DNA of 64,000 nucleotides from Brachionus rotundiformis (Eukaryota; Rotifera; Eurotatoria; Ploima; Brachionidae), in contig JAESIW010000210.1 of NCBI GenBank assembly GCA_016802295.1, positions 124,001 to 188,000 on the forward strand. The letters are read 5' to 3'. Both the position numbers and the translations under genes were made by a program. Below the pieces are notes generated by a model. That model ran no database searches. It saw nothing but the letters and a program-made list of their open reading frames with translations, and was not told the DNA's origin. Of the stretch, positions 26,456 through 35,767 are shown piece by piece. Numbering within the stretch: position 1 is the stretch's first letter; each line of letters starts with the position of its first letter.

Positions 26456-27547
26456 GGTAAGGTTGAAACTTTTTCTTTAATATGCTATAATTCGTATCTT
26501 GTTCTGTCTACCAACTCTCTTGTTGGGGTTGAAACTTTTTCTTTAATATGCTATAATCCTAAAGAACCATTATAAATCTCATTACCAGTTGGGGTTGAAA
26601 CTTTTTCTTTAATATGCTATAATGGTTCTTCGGGTTTAGGTTTAGGTGGTAAAGTTGGGGTTGAAACTTTTTCTTTAATATGCTATAATTGACTAGCAAA
26701 ATAACCGTCTCTTGACTTAGTTGGGGTTGAAACTTTTTCTTTAATATGCTATAATTCACCTAGGTTATTAAATATTGGATTGTATGTTGGGGTTGAAACT
26801 TTTTCTTTAATATGCTATAATAGATGGTTATTTTGCTAGTCAGAACAGAGCGTTGGGGTTGAAACTTTTTCTTTAATATGCTATAATAACTGTAGGGTAT
26901 GGAACTTTAATACACGGGTTGGGGTTGAAACTTTTTCTTTAATATGCTATAATAAGCTTCTTGTAGGGCGTGCCATAAGTATAGTTGGGGTTGAAACTTT
27001 TTCTTTAATATGCTATAATCCTGTACCAGTAGATATATTAATTTCTTCAGTTGGGGTTGAAACTTTTTCTTTAATATGCTATAATTTTTTGATATCTGGG
27101 ATTGTATAGTCTGTAGTTGGGGTTGAAACTTTTTCTTTAATATGCTATAATCGCTCATCAGTTAACTCGCCTTTTCTTCGTGTTGGGGTTGAAACTTTTT
27201 CTTTAATATGCTATAATACTGGGAAACGCTTGCCTTCTACTGTAATTGTTGGGGTTGAAACTTTTTCTTTAATATGCTATAATCCTAAAGAACCGTTACA
27301 AGTCTCATTGCCAGTTGGGGTTGAAACTTTTTCTTTAATATGCTATAATTAAAAATTTGTCGTAATACTTAGGAACTGGGTTGGGGTTGAAACTTTTTCT
27401 TTAATATGCTATAATAAGTTTTTCTTGACTAGCAGAACATCCCTAGTTGGGGTTGAAACTTTTTCTTTAATATGCTATAATAACCCTTTATATAACCACA
27501 TTTGGCTGGGCGTTGGGGTTGAAACTTTTTCTTTAATATGCTATAAT
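26456..27547 (+). CRISPR. CRISPR array, 17 repeats of 36 bp and 16 spacers of 30 bp
   Basis: Strict 66-base period with repeats at 26456, 26522, 26588 and so on to 27512. The repeat starts GTTGGGGTTGAAAC and ends ATATGCTATAAT. Repeats 2-17 are identical; the first differs at bases 2, 4 and 5, marking the older end. Plus-strand orientation of the crRNA is deduced from the tracrRNA anti-repeat at 27674-27695. Each repeat holds TTGAAA (bases 8-13), a 17-nt spacer and TATAAT (31-36) with an upstream TG, so each can act as a promoter for the next spacer. All spacers are exactly 30 nt. Confidence 0.99.
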
Positions 27548-27637
27548 AGGTAAACTTAAAGCCTAGGTAAATAAAGGCTTATAGCGGAAAAGGTTAGTAA
27601 AAAAATGGCAAAATTAAGATAAAATTTATATTAAAAT

Positions 27638-27666
27638 TTGCATTTTTTTTTAAAATTGCTTATAAT
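27638..27666 (+). promoter_or_regulatory. tracrRNA promoter
   Basis: TTGCAT at 27638-27643, a 17-nt spacer and TATAAT at 27661-27666; transcription should start at about 27673, right at the anti-repeat. Confidence 0.75.
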
Positions 27667-27672
27667 ATATTT

Positions 27673-27842
27673 AAGCATATTAAAGAAAAAGTTTCTTATA
27701 TGGGTAAAAGTAATAACAAGTAGCCTGTATTTAGTTTGTAGTGTATGTTTACTCTGCAGAAACCCTTAATAAGATACATTTTGTATCATAAAATAATACT
27801 CCCCTTTACAGCATACTTTTAAGTATCCTTAAAGGGGTTTTT
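27673..27842 (+). ncRNA. tracrRNA
   Basis: Bases 27674-27695 (AGCATATTAAAGAAAAAGTTTC) are a 22-nt perfect complement of the middle of the CRISPR repeat, forming the crRNA duplex. Downstream are a small hairpin (GATACA/TGTATC at 27773-27787) and a terminator. It has its own promoter and an expected length of about 170 nt. It lies between the array and cas2, on the array strand and opposite to the cas genes. Ends are predicted, not measured. Confidence 0.88.
27801..27842 (+). terminator. Rho-independent terminator of the tracrRNA
   Basis: Outer stem CCCCTTTA (27801-27808) with TAAAGGGG (27830-27837) encloses an inner hairpin ATACTT/AAGTAT, followed by TTTTT. Confidence 0.85.
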
Positions 27843-28375
27843 GCTTTTATTTACATATCTATTATTTACATATCTATATTTTTTGCTTTGTACTCTATTA
27901 TTTAGTTTATTACCCTATTTGTTTTTTAGTTAATTTGTATATTTTTATATAAACCAACATTGATTTATTTTTTTTATAGCAATTATTTTACCACAATGCT
28001 TTTTGTAACGTATGTAACACTTTACAACGTTTTTGCACGTTAATTTTTAAAATAAATTTATTTTTAACAAAAATAACAAATTATATTAATTTTTTACACA
28101 AACTTTTTTGTATTTTTTGCCAATAACAATATTAAGGTTTAATTTTTTTATACAAAAAGTAACAAATTTTGATGTTTTTTACCACAAAACAAATTAAATT
28201 AAAACAAAAATAACATTACAGTTTTTGTAAGAAAAATTTAAAAAAAGATGAATTTTATACCCTTTTTTTTTGCAAAAAAAAATTAATATTTATTAATTTT
28301 TGTAAAAAGTTGTAAAACGATTCGTTTTTTTTTTAGATTTTTTTTGTAAAAAAAATTGCTAGTTTTTAATTGCTA
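27843..28375. other. Very AT-rich gap between tracrRNA and cas2
   Basis: About 530 bases of homopolymer-rich sequence with no open frame of note. A 14-base direct repeat (ATTTACATATCTAT) occurs at its left end. A small hairpin AAAACG/CGTTTT at 28315-28329 next to T- and A-runs may end the cas transcript. Confidence 0.6.
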
Positions 28376-28723
28376 CTAAAAAAGTAGTAGTTGGTTTTCA
28401 TCTTTACTTTTATTTTTGGGTTGTTTTTGTTTGCCAAAGTATAAACGCATTTGGGTGTATTGTTTGTCTGTTATGCTAAAAATATAGATTTTACCGTGTT
28501 TAGGTAGGCAGTTTTGTACTTGCTGTTCTATTTTTTTTGTTATTTCTTTGCTACCGCATTCTTTTATGTATACAGAGTATTGTAGTTGCAAAAAGCCTAG
28601 GTTTAGTAAGCTATTTCTAAACTCTCTGTATTGTTTGCGTTCTGTTTTGGTTTCGGTTGGTAAATCAAAAAGTACAAAGCTCCACATTTGGGTATATCCA
28701 CTTATTTTTGTTATTGTAACCAT
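28376..28723 (-). CDS. cas2: CRISPR-associated endonuclease Cas2
   Basis: Forms the Cas1-Cas2 integrase that inserts new spacers. 115 residues with a ferredoxin-like fold: first strand MWSFVLFDLPTETK with the conserved Asp, then YREFRNSLLNLGF and a second half with IYIFSIT. A Lys-rich tail ends in LLLF. The 12 residues before MWSF are kept because type II Cas2 proteins often have a short leader (SGYTQ). Last gene of cas9-cas1-cas2. Confidence 0.93.
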   Translation of the reverse strand: MVTITKISGYTQMWSFVLFDLPTETKTERKQYREFRNSLLNLGFLQLQYSVYIKECGSKEITKKIEQQVQNCLPKHGKIYIFSITDKQYTQMRLYFGKQKQPKNKSKDENQLLLF

Positions 28724-28744
28724 TGTTGTTTTTATGTTATTGTT

Positions 28745-29674
28745 TTAAATTTTTAAATTGCTAAAATTTAGTTCTACATTTTTACTTTGTATGCTATTAC
28801 TATAGCTTTGCGCTAAAAACGTACACACATTAACTAACGGAGTATTTTTATTATTGTGTAGTAAATCTATATACAACACCCCTACTAACTGCTGTTTTAA
28901 TTGTGGAGTTAGTTGGGTAATATTTTTACTGTGGTTAATTATATTTTTTACGGTTAAATCTACTAGGCAACGGTAAGGCTCCATTAAATCATCTACTAGG
29001 CAGTATGGATTGTATAAATTTTTGTGGTAAAGCCCAAATGCAGTGTTAAGCCCCGCCCCTATTAAAGCCCTTGCCATTGCACTGCGTACTACACTATAAC
29101 CGTAGTTTAGCATTATGTTTATAGCATTGTTAGTGGCGGTATGTGCAGGAGTGCTTTGCCGTAAAAAAGAATCGCCAAATAATGCGTTAAAATATATTTT
29201 AGCTGCTTGGCTTTCTATAAAGGTAGAGTCGGCAGATAGCACGTTATTGCTTAAGTTAAGCAAGGTAGTGTGTTGTGGTATATTAAAGTGCTTAAGTATT
29301 AATGCACTATTGTATACTTTTTGCTTTACAATTGCTTGCCAGCACTGTTTTATAAATGGTAGTGTTACATTAAGTTGATTATGCAATACTTGTTTGTGCT
29401 TATAATGGTAGTAAAGCGGGCTAATTATTGCATAGGGCAAATAAAAATTATTACATAAAAATACAGGAATATTATTACTAGCTAATTGTGTTGCTATTTG
29501 CCCTGTTATAACAAATGCAGGGTTGCTAACCATTATTGCGGTTATGTTGGGTAGCGGTATGGTGGCAAGTTTACTGTTAGCATTGCTTAATATTAAAAAG
29601 TTTTTAAATAAACTTAATTTTATATCTGCACTGCTAATTTCTACTACTTGCCCTACCGTATATGTTTTAACCAT
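28745..29674 (-). CDS. cas1: CRISPR-associated endonuclease Cas1
   Basis: Integrase subunit for spacer acquisition. 309 residues: N-terminal beta domain, then the catalytic Glu in FIESQAAKIYF, the His in GLYHKN and the Asp/Glu in VDDLMEPYR, all present. The length suits type II Cas1. It starts 32 bases after cas9 and ends 21 bases before cas2. No csn2 or cas4 is present, which points to subtype II-C. Confidence 0.95.
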   Translation of the reverse strand: MVKTYTVGQVVEISSADIKLSLFKNFLILSNANSKLATIPLPNITAIMVSNPAFVITGQIATQLASNNIPVFLCNNFYLPYAIISPLYYHYKHKQVLHNQLNVTLPFIKQCWQAIVKQKVYNSALILKHFNIPQHTTLLNLSNNVLSADSTFIESQAAKIYFNALFGDSFLRQSTPAHTATNNAINIMLNYGYSVVRSAMARALIGAGLNTAFGLYHKNLYNPYCLVDDLMEPYRCLVDLTVKNIINHSKNITQLTPQLKQQLVGVLYIDLLHNNKNTPLVNVCTFLAQSYSNSIQSKNVELNFSNLKI

Positions 29675-29706
29675 TTTGTTGCCTTGTTTTATTATTAATT
29701 AGTTAT

Positions 29707-32700
29707 TTAGTTTTCTTCATCTGTTTCTGCTTTTTTTTCTTTTTGTTCTTTTAGTATATCGTTTTGGCTATAGTTTAGGTTATTATGCTGTGCCACTAAC
29801 TGTTTAATAGCATTGCTACAAAACTTTAATGGTTGGTTGTTGTAGCTTACTATATTGCCTAAAATATCTAATTTTATAGGGGCTAGTTGGTAGTTGCTAA
29901 ACAAACTGGTGTTAATGGCTTTGCGTATATTATAATCACGGGTTTTAAGGTGGTATCTTAATTTCACTCCGTTGCCAGACTTTTCTAATGCGGTTACATA
30001 CATAACTTTTAATACAGAATTACTAACGTTGCTGTTGTTAGATACTGTGGCAATACCAGTTTTTTCTATTATTGCTACATAATCGTTTTTAAATAGGCGT
30101 AGCTTTAATTTAGCGTTGCGGTGTGGTTTTGGGTACTGGTTGTTAATTTTTAAGCTTGTAATGCCAATATTTTGCTTAGAATCGCTAAACATATTTGCAT
30201 TTAACTTTTTGCTTGGATTGTTTTTTAAACAAAACCAATTAATTATATTGTAGTAGCTAACAAACACTGGCTTTATTGCTGTTTGTTGTTTGTTGTTTTT
30301 GGTTTCGGGGTATTCCCAAATATCTACAAAAGCGTAGCCATCGTTTCCGTACCCTTTGTATATTTGGTTGTTTTTGTTTTTTATTGGTATGAAATCATCT
30401 GTTGTATTAACAATTTTTACTTTTTTTACATTATGTTGTTGGCTAAATTGTTGTAGTTTTTTTTCTTTGTCTTTTGTAGTTGCATTTTGCAGATCTTTAA
30501 ATACTTTTTCTAATTTAGATTTTAAATGGTTATCTTTTATTTTCTCAACATCTGTTAATTTTTTTATAGATTGAATGGTTTTTCTTTCGGTTATTGTATA
30601 TTGTAATTTAGATGGATTGTATTTAGCGTAACCGTAGGCGGTTTCATTAAAAAAAGCACCAGTTAAGCTATGGTTAAGTTTTTTATACACAATTATTTTG
30701 TTTAAATGTTCTTTTAATTGGGTTCTATTTTCTGGTGTAAAGTTTAAATATTTTTTAGCAATTTCTGCAAACTTTTTTTTATCTTCATTGTTGTCTGCAT
30801 TAGAGCTATTTTTTAAATATGTATTAATAGTTTGTATTAAACCCCTAGAAGTTAAGCAAATTACAAAAGCATCTATTGCATGATGGCGGTTATCTGCACG
30901 ATTTTTAGTTTGGTTGGTTGGAGTACCGTCTTTATATTCTAAAATGTTATTTAAGCCTAGGTAATATCTAATATTAGATGTAATTTGCCCCTTGGTTGCT
31001 ATTACATTTTTACCTGTTTGGCTAGTTGTGGAGTTTACACATTTTAAACATTTTAAATATTCTAAAGCAACTTTACTTATGTATCTGGTATCGTTTAATT
31101 GGCCAGAGGCAAAGTCTTCTGGGTTAACTTCTTGGTTGCTAGTAGTAAATAACTTTTGCTTGCTTTTTGGTAACACTTTTATGCGGTTTAACAAATCTTT
31201 GTATTGTGTTGGATTATTTTGCAACCATGTTTTTGGTGTGTTGTTGTTTTTGTTTTTATTACAACTACTACAAGCCAAGGTTAAATTACTTAAACTATTA
31301 TTGTAGTATATACTTTTAGGAATTATATGCTCTATTTCAAATGTATTTAATGTATTTAAGCTTGCAGTTTGGCCACAATACACGCACATTGCGGGTTGTG
31401 TAAAATTAATCTTACTTTTGCCTTTAGCTAGTTTAAGCTGGTTTGTTATTTCTAAATATAACTTATACTTAGTTTTATCTATACCGAGCTGGGTAGCTTG
31501 TGTGTTAATGTTTTCATTTTCTTTGTTTTGTTTATCTATGTCGTCTTTTACTTTTTTGCTATTTAAAATATCTCGGGCTAATTCTATTTTAATTTCGTCT
31601 ATATTACCGTATTTTGTTAATAAACCATTAACCAATTTTTTTAAATTATTTAATACAACATGCACTGTTGGGTTAGGAATTTTATTATTACTTAAATGAT
31701 TTATTAAAACTTTTTGATAATCAGGAAGCTCGTTGTATTCTTCTGTAGTTTGTAAATTAGAATGGCTAGTATTAACTAAGCCTATACTTGCTTTATATTG
31801 CTCTATTGCTGTGCTGTAAACTGTATTTTTTGTTTGTTGTAGGTTTGGTAAAATACCTTTTAAGGTAGAAAATCCTAGGTTTGCATGCCCTTTGTTTTTA
31901 TCGCTTAATGTATTAAGTTTATACTGCAAATCGTTAATAAAATCTGTATCATTTACGTTATAAGGTAATAAATTATTCTCTTTTAGTAATGTTGTTAATT
32001 GTTCTTTAAATTGATTAATAATTTCTGTGGTGGTTTTGTTGGTTTCTGTTGGTTGTGTTTGTATTTGCGGTAGTGGTTTAAGGGGTTGTTCGTATAACGA
32101 TAGCGCAATTATATTGTACTGCAACCATAAATCAGAATTAAGCTTGTTAGTACATAAGTTGTGGTCTGTAAAAAATTGGTTTAGTGCTTTAATAGTTTTA
32201 GGGAAGATAAGTTTAGGTTCTTCTGCCATAAACTCTATATCTTTAACTTTACAATTATTAGCTTTTGCTATTTTGTTTTTTACATCTTTTATATTGCTAT
32301 TATTGTTGATAATGCTTTCTTTAATTTCTAAACTTAAATTATATATTTTTTTAACTTCATTATTGTGTAAAGTATATTGCAGATTATTTAAAGTTTGCCA
32401 TATTCTAACGTCTTCTGCTAAGGGTTGTATTTTGTTTGCTTTGTATTCGTTACTGTTGTGTATACATTTTCCTATTAAATGAGTTTGAATTTTTAATGGA
32501 CGTTGGTAAAAAATAATTTTTTTTATAATCTGCCATTGCTCTGGCGTTAGTAAATTATTATTTGCTTGCTTTATAACTTCAAATTCTTGCAAGTACATTT
32601 CTCTAGATGCATACAATTTATTTTCATTTGTAAATTTTTTTGCCTTGTTTATATATAAATACTGACCTAGTGTTTTATAATCTGTAAGTTCGTTTTGTAA

Positions 32701-33258
32701 TGTATGTATCTTTTTTATTAAACCTTCTTTTTCTTTTGCTTTTGCTTTTTCTTCTGCACTAAGTACATTGTCTTGTTCTGGATTGTTTAAATACGAATTT
32801 GTAATGTTTATATTACTATTAATGCTTTCTTCTAAAATAGTTTTATTATATTTTTCTATATACCCAATATCTAAATAGCCACGTTTATTAGATATAAACA
32901 ATAAAGAGCGTAAAACATTATGTAAATTAGTATTATTAACACTTTTATTACGTGCTAAATAAGGATTAATTTTAAAAATATTGTTTAAAGTATTAAAGTT
33001 GTTGTTTAAAATATTTTTGGTAATATACTTTACTAAGTTATCTTTACGTGTTTTTTTTCTATCGTATTGCCTTGCTATTAAGCGAGAATCTCTTCTTGCT
33101 GAATTATTAGGTTTTTTAGATTTAGAATCTCTGCTGTCGCTAAATGTAAGCACACCTATTTTTATAATCTCTTCCAGTTTCTCGTTTTTGGTGTTTATTA
33201 GGCTGTAACCAATGCTTGCTGTACCTATATCTAACCCTAAAATTTTTTTGTTTTCCAT
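29707..33258 (-). CDS. cas9: CRISPR-associated endonuclease Cas9 (type II-C-like)
   Basis: RNA-guided nuclease of 1183 residues. RuvC-I has Asp10 (LGLDIGTASIGYS), the Arg-rich bridge helix lies at about 50-75, RuvC-II has Glu559 (KIELARDI), and HNH is at about 620-672 with Glu643-His644 (EIEHIIP). RuvC-III has His793 and Asp796 (HHAIDA). All catalytic residues look intact. The HNH is framed by two CxxC knuckles (Cys625/628 and Cys663/666), as in IscB-type HNH domains. The C-terminal ~380 residues should hold the PAM-interacting domain. The operon has a clear promoter upstream. Confidence 0.97.
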   Translation of the reverse strand: MENKKILGLDIGTASIGYSLINTKNEKLEEIIKIGVLTFSDSRDSKSKKPNNSARRDSRLIARQYDRKKTRKDNLVKYITKNILNNNFNTLNNIFKINPYLARNKSVNNTNLHNVLRSLLFISNKRGYLDIGYIEKYNKTILEESINSNINITNSYLNNPEQDNVLSAEEKAKAKEKEGLIKKIHTLQNELTDYKTLGQYLYINKAKKFTNENKLYASREMYLQEFEVIKQANNNLLTPEQWQIIKKIIFYQRPLKIQTHLIGKCIHNSNEYKANKIQPLAEDVRIWQTLNNLQYTLHNNEVKKIYNLSLEIKESIINNNSNIKDVKNKIAKANNCKVKDIEFMAEEPKLIFPKTIKALNQFFTDHNLCTNKLNSDLWLQYNIIALSLYEQPLKPLPQIQTQPTETNKTTTEIINQFKEQLTTLLKENNLLPYNVNDTDFINDLQYKLNTLSDKNKGHANLGFSTLKGILPNLQQTKNTVYSTAIEQYKASIGLVNTSHSNLQTTEEYNELPDYQKVLINHLSNNKIPNPTVHVVLNNLKKLVNGLLTKYGNIDEIKIELARDILNSKKVKDDIDKQNKENENINTQATQLGIDKTKYKLYLEITNQLKLAKGKSKINFTQPAMCVYCGQTASLNTLNTFEIEHIIPKSIYYNNSLSNLTLACSSCNKNKNNNTPKTWLQNNPTQYKDLLNRIKVLPKSKQKLFTTSNQEVNPEDFASGQLNDTRYISKVALEYLKCLKCVNSTTSQTGKNVIATKGQITSNIRYYLGLNNILEYKDGTPTNQTKNRADNRHHAIDAFVICLTSRGLIQTINTYLKNSSNADNNEDKKKFAEIAKKYLNFTPENRTQLKEHLNKIIVYKKLNHSLTGAFFNETAYGYAKYNPSKLQYTITERKTIQSIKKLTDVEKIKDNHLKSKLEKVFKDLQNATTKDKEKKLQQFSQQHNVKKVKIVNTTDDFIPIKNKNNQIYKGYGNDGYAFVDIWEYPETKNNKQQTAIKPVFVSYYNIINWFCLKNNPSKKLNANMFSDSKQNIGITSLKINNQYPKPHRNAKLKLRLFKNDYVAIIEKTGIATVSNNSNVSNSVLKVMYVTALEKSGNGVKLRYHLKTRDYNIRKAINTSLFSNYQLAPIKLDILGNIVSYNNQPLKFCSNAIKQLVAQHNNLNYSQNDILKEQKEKKAETDEEN

Positions 33259-33303
33259 TTTATTACCTTACTTGTTTTAATTATATAAAAAAATAAAAAT
33301 TGT

Positions 33304-33332
33304 ATTATATATTACTTAATTGTAAGTTGCAA
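33304..33332 (-). promoter_or_regulatory. cas operon promoter
   Basis: On the minus strand TTGCAA (33332-33327), a 17-nt spacer and TATAAT (33309-33304). Expected start about 40 bases upstream of the cas9 ATG. Confidence 0.75.
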
Positions 33333-33339
33333 TTAAGTA
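33313..33339. promoter_or_regulatory. Palindromic operator candidate over the cas promoter
   Basis: A perfect 10-bp inverted repeat, TACTTAATTG (33313-33322) and CAATTAAGTA (33330-33339), with a 7-nt centre. It covers the -35 box and most of the spacer, so a protein bound there would block transcription. No regulator gene is adjacent. Confidence 0.5.
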
Positions 33340-34345
33340 TGTATAGCTTTGTATATAGTGTATTTGTAGGCTTAGTATTTATATTCTCGATGATTTTTTG
33401 TATGTAAAATGTTTTAATAACAAAATTAAATATATATTCCTAAATTGTGCTTATTTTATTAACTTTGTTGTGTAAATAATTTTGTTTAAGTATTTTCTGG
33501 GTAAAAGCACAAATACTAATAATTTTTTTAGTTATGTTGGTATGTATATTTTTTTAGATATTTTTATAGTAACGCATTGTTGCTTTGTAGTTTTTTTTTG
33601 CTTTTTGCGGTTTGGGTTTTGTGCGTTAAGCTTGGCATTAATTTTACAATAAAGCTTTGTTGCTTTACGTGTAATTTTATAGATTTTGTGTTTTTGGTTT
33701 TTTCATTCAACTTAGTGTTAAATTATGTTGCTTTTGGTTGGTTACAATTTAAAGCGTTGCGTTAAGTTGTATTTTGTGGATTGTGTGGTTTTGCAATGCT
33801 TGGTATTGATTTAAAAATTTAGGATTAAATATTAGCTTGTGTTAATAAAAATGTTGTGGCTTTGCTATGTGTGTTTAGTTTTTGTATGCTGGTTTGTTGC
33901 TTAGGTTGTTTGTATTATTTGTTATTAGCCCCTATAATTTTTTGTAATTTTTTTAGGCAAAAACATTATTATGTTATACAAAAAGCTATAAAGCATAAAA
34001 ATGCCAAACCCTATGGTAGATGCAACTACTACCCCTAGGTATAAAATTTTAGTTAAAATATTTACAAACAAATTTATCATAGTTACTTTTATGGTTAATT
34101 TTAGTTAATGGTTGGTTTTAATAAATTATTTAATTAATAATAAAATTACTAAACCAACGGTGCATGTTAGCGTTGCAGATTATATTAAACAATTAAAAAA
34201 ATTGGTTAATGGGTTTTGTTGCGTTAGGCTTTATTTGGTAAGATTTACTTACGTTATACTATGGTTGTTATAGTACAACAAACTTATAAAACTAATAATG
34301 CAAATTAAGGCGGTTAAGCAAGCCAAACTACTAATAAAGCACGCC
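33340..34345. other. Gap between the cas promoter and eno
   Basis: About 1 kb, T-rich on the plus strand, with short frames at 33577-33765 and 33856-34038 that lack RBS and known motifs. The recognisable content is a cas9 fragment at 34115-34213. The rest appears to be decayed sequence. Confidence 0.6.
34115..34213 (+). pseudogene. Fragment of a second cas9 gene (region just before RuvC-II)
   Basis: 33 codons read VLINYLINNKITKPTVHV...LKKLVNG, matching residues about 517-545 of the intact Cas9 (VLINHLSNNKIPNPTVHV...LKKLVNG). The first 54 bases match at 49 positions. A 12-base in-frame insertion then separates the two matching blocks. A stop codon lies three codons upstream and the match ends after LVNG. 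It lies on the opposite strand to the intact gene, about 860 bases from its start. Confidence 0.75.
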
Positions 34346-34380
34346 AAAAAATAAGGATGCTAGTTAAATTACTAGCACCC
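34346..34380 (-). terminator. Rho-independent terminator of eno
   Basis: Minus-strand stem GGGTGCTAGT / ACTAGCATCC (one G-T pair) with a 6-nt loop, followed by TTATTTTTT, 10 bases after the eno stop. Confidence 0.8.
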
Positions 34381-34389
34381 TATTTATAA

Positions 34390-35700
<1,311 letters not shown>

Positions 35701-35767
35701 TTATATAAAAATTTTAGCATATTTTGTAATTAAAAGCTATTTAATTACATTGTTTTTATTACTATTT

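Noticed and set aside
26559..27158. Two minus-strand open frames with repeated YSILKKKFQPQL peptides
   Set aside because: They are translations of the CRISPR repeats; no RBS, and the peptide repeat follows the 66-base DNA period.
28376..33258. Subtype II-A or II-B
   Set aside because: No csn2 or cas4 near the locus; the short Cas9 and gene set fit II-C.
33577..34038. Two short hydrophobic frames upstream of cas9
   Set aside because: Driven by T-rich composition; no RBS or conserved motif.
34115..34213. Cas9 fragment as a tracrRNA or CRISPR element
   Set aside because: It matches Cas9 codons in frame, not the repeat.
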